Origin: Corallium rubrum
Taxonomy: Eukaryota > Cnidaria > Anthozoa > Scleralcyonacea > Coralliidae
NCBI GenBank assembly: GCA_964035015.1
Contig: OZ035997.1
Span: 63,339,904 to 63,403,903, forward strand
Direction of reading: 5' to 3'
Length of the DNA stretch: 64,000 nt
Positions 21,508-32,576 of this stretch are shown here, one piece after another. Under the pieces are notes generated by a model. It ran no database searches, was not told where the DNA came from, and was given only the letters and a program-made list of their open reading frames with translations. The translations under genes were made by a program, and so were the position numbers. Every line of letters begins with the position of its first letter. Position 1 is the first letter of the stretch.

Positions 21508-22327
21508 GCAGGGCGAGTCAAAATACAAACAATGGGTAAAAATATATATATGTTATTTACCGGCTGGGAGGTCCGTATAGAGAAATATTTCCCGAGGTCT
21601 CAAAAACTGCCCGAGGCCGCAGGCCGAGGGTCGTTTTTGAGACCAAGGGAAATATTTCTCTATACGGACCGACCAAAACGGTAAATAACATATTTATTTT
21701 TTTTAATTATCTTCGCTTGGTTCTTTTGGTCTTCATCAGTGTTTAGAGTGAATAAAAAAGGGAAGTTTCTGCTGTTTCTTTTGAAAAAGAAAATTAGATT
21801 TTAGGTCTCTTTCAGGGATGAAAAACTCGAATTCAAAATTTGATTTTTTTTTATTTCGTTTAAGTTTATTTTCAAACGTTTTAAGAATATTTTACGGCCT
21901 ATAAAACACATTTAAAAAAAAATTATTTTGAGCAGTCCGTGCGGGCTCATACGGACCGCTCATTAGCCAAATTTATTTATACGAATTTTTAATCAGGATA
22001 ATAAACACTTCAGTGATACAATTTACTGTTATAAATGTGTGTCCTTTCGTGGCAACAATTGTAATATTAGTAAAATGAACAATGCTTGGACGTACGTATA
22101 AGGGTGTATTTGTCATGAATCTATCTTTATACGTCCGAGAATTGTTGCTTTTACCAATATAACAACGATTATATTTAGACATTGTTGCCACGAATTGAAA
22201 GTGTTTATAAAGAAAAAAACGACCTCATTGTGTCTCCACACTGTTTCATTGTGTCTTGCTACCCTGGATAAACCGCAATGCATTGCGTATTCAAGATGGC
22301 GCCGCTAATGGTGAAAAGATCTATTGA
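20921..22327. mobile_element. 1.4-kb TIR element carrying an exon-like ORF
   Basis: The left end TAATAGACCTTTTCACCAAT... (about 50 bp) is the imperfect reverse complement of the right end ...TAATGGTGAAAAGATCTATT. Inside are a (TTTA)n tract (21018-21060), the ORF 21069-21378, a (TA)n tract (about 21402-21438), a palindrome (about 21546-21690) and another hairpin (about 22010-22205). The AATAGACC terminus is shared with 28623-29028. No known transposase motif is seen. Confidence 0.65.
21069..21378 (+). CDS. Exon-like ORF of unknown function inside a TIR element
   Basis: An ATG-initiated frame of 103 codons runs to a consensus splice donor (GCTG|GTATGT) at 21379. It then dissolves into a (TA)n tract, giving a meaningless IYIYIY tail. 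The composition looks protein-like: a basic, serine-rich N terminus (MSKKSFYRKHERKGVARKRT), then a Pro/Tyr-rich middle and an acidic end. I do not recognise any family. It sits between the terminal inverted repeats of the 20921-22327 element, so it may be a transposon's own first exon or a captured host exon. It could also be chance; no downstream partner exon was found. Confidence 0.3.
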
Positions 22328-22753
22328 CGGTTACCGAAAAAGATGGCGGCGGTACATTTAACCACAATGCTTTGCGACCTCAAATCAACTCAAATAAGTG
22401 AATAACGACTTAACATTGTTCATCATGCTAAGATGGATTAAGTAAGCAAGAATTTCACTCCTTATCGTTTCCAATAAGTCTGCAGAAACAATATTTACTG
22501 CACGCAAAGGATTGTGGTTAAATGTACAAGTCACCTCTTATATTGAGAGCTACATGAAGTGTTCCGCTTTTCTTACTAAAATGTCCGCTGTTTTGCAAGC
22601 TTGCGGTTGCTTCCAGCCTTCCGCAACATTTTCAAAAGTTTTTGACAGTGAGGCTGCAGCAAACTTGTTTCTATTTGTTTGTTTGTTTGTTTGTTGTGAA
22701 TGTGATTTCATGTCTACTGTCTGCTCGTTTGTGTGTAGAATTATCGGTTGTCT

Positions 22754-22855
22754 ATGGGCGAAATGTCTTCCTCCAAGAAAAATATTACCGCCGAGAATCT
22801 AAAAGATAAACTTTTCCAGTCTCTAAAAACTCGTGGTGTTTTGGATTCTCTTCAG
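22754..22855 (+). CDS. OFD1: OFD1 orthologue, coding exon 1 (start codon)
   Basis: First coding exon of a protein needed at centrioles and basal bodies: in vertebrates OFD1 sits at distal centrioles and centriolar satellites, controls centriole length and supports ciliogenesis. The 34 codons include NLKDKLFQSLKTRGVLDSLQ, closely similar to the N terminus of vertebrate OFD1 (a KLYQTFKDRGILDTLK-type segment). The ATG at 22754 is preceded in frame by TAG at 22736, which excludes upstream extension in this exon. An AG at 22737-22738 after GTGTGT could be the acceptor of a 5'UTR intron. The donor is CAG|GTAAGA, phase 0, joining in frame to 29884. The gene continues over 40 kb. Confidence 0.88.
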
Positions 22856-23028
22856 GTAAGAACCAAGTTTTTGAATAAAATTGGCAATAGAAGCGTTTCT
22901 AAAATATTGTTGCAATGTATTTCTCAAGTTGAATATGATAAGATTCGTTGGCAAGTTCCTGTTTTAAATTCTGTTTTGACTTATGAATTTGATTGGTGTT
23001 TGGCAAACAATCCTTTTTCATATTGTAA
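22856..23028 (+). other. OFD1 intron 1, start
   Basis: Only about 170 bp separate the exon 1 donor from the tandem tRNA-like array. The open frame that continues through the donor is intronic read-through. Confidence 0.7.
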
Positions 23029-23156
23029 ATGATATTGGGCATTTCACTCGATTATAGAGCTTGTTCTAAGGATTTAGGGTGAAGGAAAATTCGAGTGTAG
23101 AATATATACATTTTAAGACCAAACCGGGAGCAGTTGCGAAAAATGCAACTACACAG

Positions 23157-23228
23157 GCCCTCCGGCAGGAATTGAACCCACGACCTTGCGATTCTAGTGC
23201 AATGCTCTGACCACTGAGCCACGGAGGC
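23157..23228 (-). tRNA. tRNA-like cloverleaf (anticodon AGA), minus-oriented unit
   Basis: Same structure as the plus copies, read on the other strand. The next minus copy (around 23427-23491) has lost 7 nt from its D arm; the third (about 23704-23775) is complete. Confidence 0.5.
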
Positions 23229-24239
23229 CGTTGCCGAGAGCTTGATCGCGAGTTCTGTATATATAATAAGGTGGTAATGCCAGGATAGAATTGGGTATAT
23301 TATAAATGATATTGGGCATTTCACTCGATTATAGAGCTTGTTCTAAGGATTTAGGGTGAAGGAAAATTCGAGTGTAGAATATATACATTTTAAGACCAAA
23401 CCGGGAGCAGTTGCGAAAAATGCAACTACACAGGCCCTCCGGCAGGAATTGAACCCACGACCTTGCGATTCTAGTGCAATGCTCTGAGCCACGGAGGCCG
23501 TTGCCGAGAGCTTGATCGCGAGTTCTGTATATATAATAAGGTGGTAATGCCAGGATAGAATTGGGTATATTATAAATGATATTGGGCATTTCACTCGATT
23601 ATAGAGCTTGTTCTAAGGATTTAGGGTGAAGGAAAATTCGAGTGTAGAATATATACATTTTAAGACCAAAACGGGAGCAGTTGCGAAAAATGCAACTACA
23701 CAGGCCCTCCGGCAGGAATTGAACCCACGACCTTGCGATTCTAGTGCAATGCTCTGACCACTGAGCCACGGAGGCCGTTGCCGAGAGCTTGATTGCGAGT
23801 TCTGTATATATAATAAGGTGGTAATGCCAGGATAGAATTGGGTATATTATAAATGATATTGGGCATTTCACTCGATTATAGAGCTTGTTCTAAGGATTTA
23901 GGGTGAAGGAAAATTCGAGTGTAGAATATATACATTAACTCGCGATCAAGCTCTCGGCAACGGCCTCCGTGGCTCAGTGGTCAGAGCATTGCACTAGAAT
24001 CGCAAGGTCGTGGGTTCAATTCCTGCCGGAGGGCCTGTGTAGTTGCATTTTTCGCAACTGCTCCCGGTTTGGTCTTAAAATGTATATATTCTACACTCGA
24101 ATTTTCCTTCACCCTAAATCCTTAGAACAAGCTCTATAATCGAGTGAAATGCCCAATATCATTTATAATATACCCAATTCTATCCTGGCATCACCACCTT
24201 ATTATATATACAGAACTCGCGATCAAGCTCTCGGCAACG

Positions 24240-24311
24240 GCCTCCGTGGCTCAGTGGTCAGAGCATTGCACTAGAATCGCAAGGTCGTGGGTTCAATTCC
24301 TGCTGGAGGGC
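24240..24311 (+). tRNA. tRNA-like cloverleaf (anticodon AGA), representative of 12 plus copies
   Basis: Copies start at 23963 and every 277 bp to 27010. The 72-nt fold has acceptor GCCTCCG with (C/T)GGAGGG (first pair G-G mismatched), D stem GCTC/GAGC, anticodon arm TTGCA-CTAGAAT-CGCAA, and T arm GTGGG-TTCAATT-CCTGC. The A box (TGGCTCAGTGG) and B box (GGTTCAATTCC, one off consensus) suit RNA polymerase III. The anticodon AGA would mean serine, but serine tRNAs have a long variable arm and this one has four bases. It is therefore more likely a tRNA-derived SINE head than a working tRNA. Confidence 0.5.
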
Positions 24312-27172
24312 CTGTGTAGTTGCATTTTTCGCAACTGCTCCCGGTTTGGTCTTAAAATGTATATATTCTACACTCGAATTTTCCTTCACCCTAAATCCTT
24401 AGAACAAGCTCTATAATCGAGTGAAATGCCCAATATCATTTATAATATACCCAATTCTATCCTGGCATTACCACCTTATTATATATACAGAACTCGCGAT
24501 CAAGCTCTCGGCAACGGCCTCCGTGGCTCAGTGGTCAGAGCATTGCACTAGAATCGCAAGGTCGTGGGTTCAATTCCTGCCGGAGGGCCTGTGTAGTTGC
24601 ATTTTTCGCAACTGCTCCCGGTTTGGTCTTAAAATGTATATATTCTACACTCGAATTTTCCTTCACCCTAAATCCTTAGAACAAGCTCTATAATCGAGTG
24701 AAATGCCCAATATCATTTATAATATACCCAATTCTATCCTGGCATTACCACCTTATTATATATACAGAACTCGCGATCAAGCTCTCGGCAACGGCCTCCG
24801 TGGCTCAGTGGTCAGAGCATTGCACTAGAATCGCAAGGTCGTGGGTTCAATTCCTGCTGGAGGGCCTGTGTAGTTGCATTTTTCGCAACTGCTCCCGGTT
24901 AGGTCTTAAAATGTATATATTCTACACTCGAATTTTCCTTCACCCTAAATCCTTAGAACAAGCTCTATAATCGAGTGAAATGCCCAATATCATTTATAAT
25001 ATACCCAATTCTATCCTGGCATTACCACCTTATTATATATACAGAACTCGCGATCAAGCTCTCGGCAACGGCCTCCGTGGCTCAGTGGTCAGAGCATTGC
25101 ACTAGAATCGCAAGGTCGTGGGTTCAATTCCTGCCGGAGGGCCTGTGTAGTTGCATTTTTCGCAACTGCTCCCGTTTTGGTCTTAAAATGTATATATTCT
25201 ACACTCGAATTTTCCTTCACCCTAAATCCTTAGAACAAGCTCTATAATCGAGTGAAATGCCCAATATCATTTATAATATACCCAATTCTATCCTGGCATT
25301 ACCACCTTATTATATATACAGAACTCGCGATCAAGCTCTCGGCAACGGCCTCCGTGGCTCAGTGGTCAGAGCATTGCACTAGAATCGCAAGGTCGTGGGT
25401 TCAATTCCTGCCGGAGGGCCTGTGTAGTTGCATTTTTCGCAACTGCTCCCGGTTTGGTCTTAAAATGTATATATTCTACACTCGAATTTTCCTTCACCCT
25501 AAATCCTTAGAACAAGCTCTATAATCGAGTGAAATGCCCAATATCATTTATAATATACCCAATTCTATCCTGGCATTACCACCTTATTATATATACAGAA
25601 CTCGCGATCAAGCTCTCGGCAACGGCCTCCGTGGCTCAGTGGTCAGAGCATTGCACTAGAATCGCAAGGTCGTGGGTTCAATTCCTGCCGGAGGGCCTGT
25701 GTAGTTGCATTTTTCGCAACTGCTCCCGGTTTGGTCTTAAAATGTATATATTCTACACTCGAATTTTCCTTCACCCTAAATCCTTAGAACAAGCTCTATA
25801 ATCGAGTGAAATGCCCAATATCATTTATAATATACCCAATTCTATCCTGGCATTACCACCTTATTATATATACAGAACTCGCGATCAAGCTCTCGGCAAC
25901 GGCCTCCGTGGCTCAGTGGTCAGAGCATTGCACTAGAATCGCAAGGTCGTGGGTTCAATTCCTGCTGGAGGGCCTGTGTAGTTGCATTTTTCGCAACTGC
26001 TCCCGGTTTGGTCTTAAAATGTATATATTCTACACTCGAATTTTCCTTCACCCTAAATCCTTAGAACAAGCTCTATAATCGAGTGAAATGCCCAATATCA
26101 TTTATAATATACCCAATTCTATCCTGGCATCACCACCTTATTATATATACAGAACTCGCGATCAAGCTCTCGGCAACGGCCTCCGTGGCTCAGTGGTCAG
26201 AGCATTGCACTAGAATCGCAAGGTCGTGGGTTCAATTCCTGCTGGAGGGCCTGTGTAGTTGCATTTTTTGCAACTGCTCCCGGTTTGGTCTTAAAATGTA
26301 TATATTCTACACTCGAATTTTCCTTCACCCTAAATCCTTAGAACAAGCTCTATAATCGAGTGAAATGCCCAATATCATTTATAATATACCCAATTCTATC
26401 CTGGCATTACCACCTTATTATATATACAGAACTCGCGATCAAGCTCTCGGCAACGGCCTCCGTGGCTCAGTGGTCAGAGCATTGCACTAGAATCGCAAGG
26501 TCGTGGGTTCAATTCCTGCCGGAGGGCCTGTGTAGTTGCATTTTTCGCAACTGCTCCCGGTTTGGTCTTAAAATGTATATATTCTACACTCGAATTTTCC
26601 TTCACCCTAAATCCTTAGAACAAGCTCTATAATCGAGTGAAATGCCCAATATCATTTATAATATACCCAATTCTATCCTGGCATCACCACCTTATTATAT
26701 ATACAGAACTCGCGATCAAGCTCTCGGCAACGGCCTCCGTGGCTCAGTGGTCAGAGCATTGCACTAGAATCGCAAGGTCGTGGGTTCAATTCCTGCCGGA
26801 GGGCCTGTGTAGTTGCATTTTTTGCAACTGCTCCCGGTTTGGTCTTAAAATGTATATATTCTACACTCGAATTTTCCTTCACCCTAAATCCTTAGAACAA
26901 GCTCTATAATCGAGTGAAATGCCCAATATCATTTATAATATACCCAATTCTATCCTGGCATTACCACCTTATTATATATACAGAACTCGCGATCAAGCTC
27001 TCGGCAACGGCCTCCGTGGCTCAGTGGTCAGAGCATTGCACTAGAATCGCAAGGTCGTGGGTTCAATTCCTGCCGGAGGGCCTGTGTAGTTGCATTTTTC
27101 GCAACTGCTCCCGGTTTGGTCTTAAAATGTATATATTCTACACTCGAATTTTCCTTCACCCCAAATCCTTAG

Positions 27173-28610
27173 AACTTTTTCATATTGGTTGTTTAAAAAC
27201 CAGAAACCAGTCAAATTCAAACAGCAATAATTTTCATCAAATGAATTGGTTAAACATAGCAAATGAATTGCAAAAAATATTTTAGGAATGCTTCTATTGC
27301 CACGACAGCATTGAATTTTTACCTTCTTTTATATACTGCAGTAACATCTGTGTATAAATCTACATTTATTCAAGTTAGCCCAAAAATGACATGTTCCCAT
27401 ATATTTAAACAATTTGATGTCTAGTGAACATTATACACTTGTTGACTGGCACCACTACCCCAAGACAATATTTACTCCATCCTGTTGAAGAAATAATATT
27501 TTCCGGCCCTTCTTTGCTTGCCACACTGATTTTTAGACCGACGCTGATAGCTTTGTATATATATAAATAGGACCCTCAGTAATTTTATTATCTTTCGCCC
27601 ATTGAAGACTGTAGATTGAGAGTTGAAGGCTCGCAATAAAAATCGTTTTTGTCAGAGAACGCCTATTCTTTGTTAATTATTATATAGTAATAGGATTAGT
27701 AATATATCCTCACTGCTCGCTCCGCCACACAATGCCTAAAAGTTGCTGAAAAATGAGTGATTAAGATTGAGGACAAATAATTTTCAGCTAAAGGCAGAAT
27801 GTGGCAAAGCTAAGTGGGTGTGTGGACGGAATGAAAATTTTCAAAACCCCGGGGTGTCTGTCTTCTTGGCAAATAGTGAAAAAACATGGTTTTCTGCTTG
27901 GCTATATACTAACCACACCCCCATTGCATGGCAGGAATGAGTGCTAACTATTCTAGCCTTCTTAGTAGCATTTTATGACATTGTTTGGCTAAACTCCCAG
28001 TGAGAATATCTTTACAACCAGAGAGGGTGGAGAATCGTCAATCTGCTGTAAAAAAACCCCGCGAAATATTGACAGCCTGTTTTGAGCCAAATTAATTTTG
28101 GGTCGTATGGACACATTCAAAGCAAACTTGTGCACGGTGAGACATTATATTTTTGGTATAATCAAATGAAGCAACAGCACTCTAACCGGAGCGATTTGAA
28201 AACGAATCCAAAACGGTGTGAGATGGAAATTCTTGGCTGTCTCGTGCATGTGAATACAAGATCTGGTATTTTTCGCTCCTCTTTGGTATGCAATTCCCAA
28301 ATTTTTAACTCCTAACCTTGGCATGTTCTAAAACAAGGATTGAACTGGCTAACTAGGCTGGCTTGCGTTTTATGCTAACAGCGTAATTTATCAGCTCTGA
28401 CAAGACACAAAATAGAAAGAAAATCAAACGGTCTCATATAGTTTAATATGAACTGTACATAAACAAATCAGAACTTGTGAGCTGGAAATTATTATGTCGA
28501 AAAAAGCCGATCAAAACAAATGTTGTCACGTGTACTAAGCTTTTATTGCCAGTCCAGGTAGAGGGGGTGTAGGGGGTTAGCTCTCATTGCCCCCCCCCTC
28601 CTTGTAGTAT
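27173..28610 (+). other. OFD1 intron 1, no further feature seen
   Basis: AT-rich unique-looking intron. I see no conserved exon, and ORFs here lack splice sites or domains. Confidence 0.45.
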
Positions 28611-28622
28611 ATCAAACACCAG

Positions 28623-29028
28623 AATAGACCATTTGCACGATGACCTGAGATGGCGTTGGGCGACTACAACTACCAGAATGCTTTGCCAGTATTCTAGGGT
28701 TTCGGCTAAAAGGGATCACTCAAGAGGACACGTCCAGTCCTTTCGCGGCTTTTCCAAAATATGTCGTCAAATTTGTTGTTTCCAAATTTGTCGTCAAGTT
28801 TCAGTAAGTCTCAAGATTTTAGCAATCTTTTCGATATACCCTGGCCTGACCACAACAAACCCTAACAGACTAATCTGAAATATGGTTTACTGGGCAGCAC
28901 AACATTGTTCACGGCGAGCGGCACACCATTGTTCACGCCTGTTGACAACCGTGAACAAGTTGTGCGTTTTTACGCGTGTAGTTGTAGTCACCCAACGCCA
29001 TCTCACGTCATCGTGCAAATAGCTTATT
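28623..29028. mobile_element. MITE with AATAGACCATTTGCACGATG ends
   Basis: The left arm (about 28623-28671) includes TGAGATGGCGTTGGGCGACT. The right arm (about 28980-29028) includes its reverse complement with one mismatch. The arms are about 48 bp. The AATAGACC(A/T)TTT start links it to the 20921-22327 element. Confidence 0.82.
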
Positions 29029-29078
29029 GTGTTTAGATCTGATATGAAACACCGAGGAGTGTGTTGAAAAGCTAATTA

Positions 29079-29451
29079 GGTGTTTACACGAGGCCGGCCC
29101 GACCTCAGACCGGATTGATTTCAGGTCAGTTGTGGTGTTTTTACTATAGATCGTTTTCATGAGTCCGGCCTGAGATTCAGTTCACGCCGGCCTAATCTCA
29201 GGTCGCTTGCTAGATCGAACTGAAGCACTTTCACCTCTCAAACTCAATACGTTGTTTTAAATGAGATTGGTGTCAAATCCACATAAAATAATGATTCTCC
29301 GGCGGTCACGGGCTGTAAGGCAATTGACACAAATCTTGGAGCAACAGCGAAACCAAGCTTAATGTAGTTTCAAGGCCGGCTTAATGTCAAATGAAACCGA
29401 AATGCAAAATTCTGGCCGGTTGGAGTTCAGGCCGACCTCATGTAAACACCC
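29079..29451. mobile_element. MITE with GTGTTTACACGAGGCCGG ends
   Basis: AGGTGTTTACACGAGGCCGG at the left and GGCCGACCTCATGTAAACACC at the right are inverted. Internal GGCCGG(C/A)CTGA boxes occur in both directions. Non-coding. Confidence 0.78.
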
Positions 29452-29458
29452 CCTTGTT

Positions 29459-29687
29459 AGATCTGACCAATCTCGTTCCCAGAGCCCACTTTCCCCACCC
29501 GGGAAACGAGAGACTGGGATAATCCGTTACATCGATATTTCATTGGCTGATGAACACAGTGAATTCTATATAACTCTTCCGGATAACAAGAATCCTGTGG
29601 TGGCGTGAACGGATTATCCCAGAGCCTCTCGTTTCCTGCCCACTGGGTAAGGGGAACGTAGGCTCTGGGAACGAGATTGAGATCTGA
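29459..29687. mobile_element. MITE with AATCTCGTTCCCAGAGCC ends
   Basis: AGATCTGACCAATCTCGTTC and its near reverse complement GAACGAGATTGAGATCTGA (allowing mismatches) bracket a 230-bp unit. It is the third MITE in a row within 1.1 kb. Confidence 0.75.
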
Positions 29688-29883
29688 TAAACACCGCTGC
29701 CAAACCTTTCGCGCATTCGCATCCAGAAGACCCAAAAAAGCCCAGTCTGGATAGGGTTAATTTATACAAGTGCTTTTGGCACTGATTCCCTTTGTGTTTT
29801 TTTATCTTATGAATTATTAATGATTTGAGATGACTGTATCGTGATCCGCTATTCTTAGTATGTGTTGCTTGCCATTTATCTAG

Positions 29884-30108
29884 TCACAACTAAGAAAACA
29901 ATTAATATTGGAGCTTCAAGATACAAGCGGTGTGCCAGTGCTTCGTCCTTCTGCAGCAGCACCAACTACTAAGCCTGACAAGCAAGACGGTGGCTTGCCA
30001 CTGTACCAAAAGATTGCTAACAGTATTGTAGCTGAGTATTTGAAAAGATGCAACTACGAATACACATTATCGACATTCTTGCCAGAAAGTGGGACGTCGT
30101 CGGATAAG
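29884..30108 (+). CDS. OFD1: OFD1 orthologue, exon 2 (LisH motif)
   Basis: 75 codons between TATCTAG|TCA and AAG|GTAAAC, phase 0 at both ends. It begins SQLRKQLILELQDTSG, matching the vertebrate TQLRNQLIHEL segment directly after exon 1. It then carries a LisH motif, IVAEYLKRCNYEYTLSTFLP, followed by ESG, the signature of the OFD1/FOPNL (TOF-LisH) family used for dimerisation and centrosomal targeting. A less conserved Pro/Ala-rich linker sits between the two. This is the strongest single piece of evidence for the gene's identity. Confidence 0.92.
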
Positions 30109-30142
30109 GTAAACCGTAGACTTGATTTCCAGCCGCTACTAT

Positions 30143-30300
30143 GTAATACCTCCCCCGAAATTACGGCGAGACTCGTGAGCTTGTCATTGTTGATTTGCAC
30201 CAATCACACACGTGCCTGCATGCATATTTTTAGCAGTGTTGATATGTGAAGCATGTGATCGCATTTTGTCATTTCGTCACATGTATCAGTCGGATTCTAT
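30143..30300. repeat. Dispersed repeat (CTCGTGAGC(C/T)TGTCATTG), copy 1
   Basis: ACTCGTGAGCTTGTCATTG and CACGTGCCTGCA blocks recur at 46368-46490 in the same orientation. In both places it lies shortly downstream of an OFD1 exon. Confidence 0.65.
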
Positions 30301-30550
30301 TGAGAATAGACAGCGAGAGTATTTGGTAATGGTTAGCCAATAACTTCATCGAAACTCAGGCCTAAAAATAATATCCTGCATGTGGTTCCTATTTCATGTC
30401 CTCAAAAAAGTAGGGTAGGTAGATCGGATAAAAGTTTTGTTTTTTAATTTTTTTGGGGAGTTGACATTGGTCAGCAATGGCCATGGGTGTGATCAGTTGG
30501 CCATTGCTACAACACAAAAATATTTCAAGAAGCAGCTAAATGTTAACAGT

Positions 30551-30787
30551 TTATTCATGCAAGCAAGCGACTAGTGTCAAATTCGCACTTTCGTTTAGCG
30601 GCAACGATGTCCAGCACAAGTGTTCTTCCCGTACTACTTCACTCTTACAATCACTCGTGGGAATTCCATGATATTCTTGTAATAACTCGTAGAATGTTTT
30701 GTTGTGAGGCACTGAAGCGAAAAATCTTTTTCGTGTCATGCTATTGTGAACACAAGGTTCGACAACAACTGTGACAACAGACGCCAT
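30551..30787 (-). CDS. 78-codon ORF of unknown function (intronic, antisense)
   Basis: ATG at 30785-30787 in a GCCAAGATGGCG context, stop at 30551. The protein starts [20 protein letters not shown] and ends LTLVACLHE. Codon use and amino-acid mix look more protein-like than neighbouring chance ORFs, but I recognise no family. Flanks at about 30404-30440 and about 30815-30845 both contain AAAAAA(A)TAGGGT-type sequence running into GTAGG repeats, so it may be part of a mobile unit. It could equally be an intronic single-exon gene, a processed copy or chance. Confidence 0.25.
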   Translation of the reverse strand: MASVVTVVVEPCVHNSMTRKRFFASVPHNKTFYELLQEYHGIPTSDCKSEVVREEHLCWTSLPLNESANLTLVACLHE

Positions 30788-30835
30788 CTTGGCGTTGTTG
30801 TAACCCACAACGACCCGAAAAAAAATAGGGTCGGC

Positions 30836-30891
30836 AGGTAGGTAGGTAGGTAGGTAGGTAGGTAGGTAGGTAGGTAGGTAGGCAGGCAGGT

Positions 30892-30934
<43 letters not shown>

Positions 30935-30983
30935 TAGGTAGGTAGGTAGGTAGGTAGGTAGGTAGGTAGGTAGGTAGGTAGGT

Positions 30984-31022
<39 letters not shown>

Positions 31023-31036
31023 TAGGTAGGTAGGTG
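30836..31036. repeat. Compound (TAGG)n/(CAGG)n microsatellite
   Basis: Blocks alternate GTAG, GCAG, GTAG, GCAG, GTAG with constant 4-bp phase and single-base (T/C) differences. Long PTYL/PACL frames on the - strand are artefacts. Confidence 0.97.
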
Positions 31037-32455
31037 GGAGGGTCGGTTGGGAAACCGGAACCACAGGATGTTTTTTTTGGCCTCATGCAGAGAGAATAAT
31101 CTTCTCCCGACTTTAGTTTCAGTTCAAGTTCTTACTTAAAATGCGTTTTTTTGGGTTATTTCTGAATAAGAATAATTCTGAAATGTTGTAGAATAACCAG
31201 CACTATTGTTTTCTAAACAGTAGATTATTCTGGTTAATCTAGAGGGCTTAACGATGGTATTCCGAGTAACTAGCGTTCGTGTACGTTATTCCAGCGTTCC
31301 TGCTATTCTTCTTCCGCAATGGTTTCATTACAAATGCACCCTCAGTTTACGTCACAGGTTTACCTTCCCCAGGTTCTATCAATGCGCGCTTTTTCCCCTA
31401 ATCGTGCACAGCGTGCACTTTTCAAGGTTCGAATTAACTATTGAAAACTGGTTCGTGAATTTTAAAAAAGTTCCATTAGTATAATGCTTGATTTTTTACC
31501 TCCATTTTAAAGTAGTAATCAATGCCTTAAAAACTTAAAAACTAATACTCTCAAGAAACAAAACGGTTTATTTTTTGTAGGGATTTTATTTTTTATCACA
31601 GTCTTTTCTTCTCTTTGAAACTCCCACAGCTTATTGTAGTGTGCTAGGTCTTTGCTGTGTTCACATTTATCTGTGCCATAGTGGAAAGTTTGCGTGGGTG
31701 CAAGTGGGCACTCGAAAAATGCTTCCACAGTACCACTGTCTTAACGTAAACTACTTCATGTACGATGTGTCACTGTGTAAGACCAGTTCAGCATTAGTAC
31801 CAAATCTGCGTTGATATAAAGTTTCAAAAGTCACTCGTTATTTTTGATTCATGATTTTTATTAAAATTTTTGCTTTTGCGTTCGTTAAGTTCGTAATTTG
31901 GTTCGTGAATCACGAATCACGAACCGTTAATTCGAACCTTGCTTTTATTCGCTAATTACGATCATATTATTACGGAAATAAGGCTTCTAAATACTCAGGT
32001 TAGGATAGGCCCCATGAAGTTTTTGACCTTTGACAAACAAATTGTGTTTGGCGAGATATGAACTTTAAAACGGAATTCATTTCAAATATTTTGATCCGTG
32101 TAACAGTAGAAATATAACTGTAAAAATTATGGTGCACCAGGATTTGCACCGAACTTGAAAAAGTACTTGAAAGAAAGGAGAGAAACAAAAATAACAAAAA
32201 AACAAAACAAAAACAGACAAACAAACCAAAATTTAAGAACTTGAAAGTTCTTGAATTTATGAAGAAGTGTTTGAAAGTCTTTAAATCTTTCATAATTTAA
32301 TTTTTATGACATTTATTCAAGTGCACAGCGTGCAAACAGTGTTTGGTGAGATAGAATTCATTTCAAGTATCTTTTATTCGTGTAGCGTAATATTTAAAAA
32401 ATGAGTAACAATGTTTCGCCAGATTTAAAACACGAGGTGATAGTCAATTTTTTTT
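31037..32455 (+). other. OFD1 intron 2, no further feature assigned
   Basis: AT-rich. GGTTCGAATTAAC near 31426 is mirrored by GTTAATTCGAACC near 31927, perhaps the ends of a 500-bp insertion. No exon seen. Confidence 0.4.
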
Positions 32456-32456
32456 T

Positions 32457-32576
32457 AGAATAGAATAGAATAGAATAGAATAGAATAGAATAGAATAGAA
32501 TAGAATAGAATAGAATAGAATAGAATAGAATAGAATAGAATGGAATGGAATGGAATGGAATGGAATGGAATGGAAT
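32457..32576. repeat. (TAGAA)n to (TGGAA)n pentanucleotide repeat
   Basis: Around 16 TAGAA units followed in phase by about eight TGGAA units. A single A/G change separates the blocks. A short GGGT/GGTT-rich stretch follows at about 32610-32660. Confidence 0.97.

Larger units (their letters stand above)
23029..27172. repeat. Tandem array of 277-bp tRNA-like units, orientation switch at about 23935
   Basis: Three full units and one partial unit read on the - strand (23029 to about 23934). Then one partial and eleven full units read on the + strand, repeating every 277 bp. Units are almost identical, with only scattered substitutions such as CTGCCGG/CTGCTGG and CATTACC/CATCACC. Each unit has a tRNA-like head, a small hairpin (AGTTGCATTTTTCGCAACT) and an AT-rich remainder. 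The 90-codon ORF repeated in each unit runs across the tRNA-like segment and is not credible as protein. The last unit breaks off in unique intron sequence near 27172. Confidence 0.97.

Noticed and set aside
24144-27285. Series of identical 90-codon ORFs
   Set aside because: Each crosses the tRNA-like segment and merely repeats with the 277-bp unit; the frame is chance, copied by tandem amplification.
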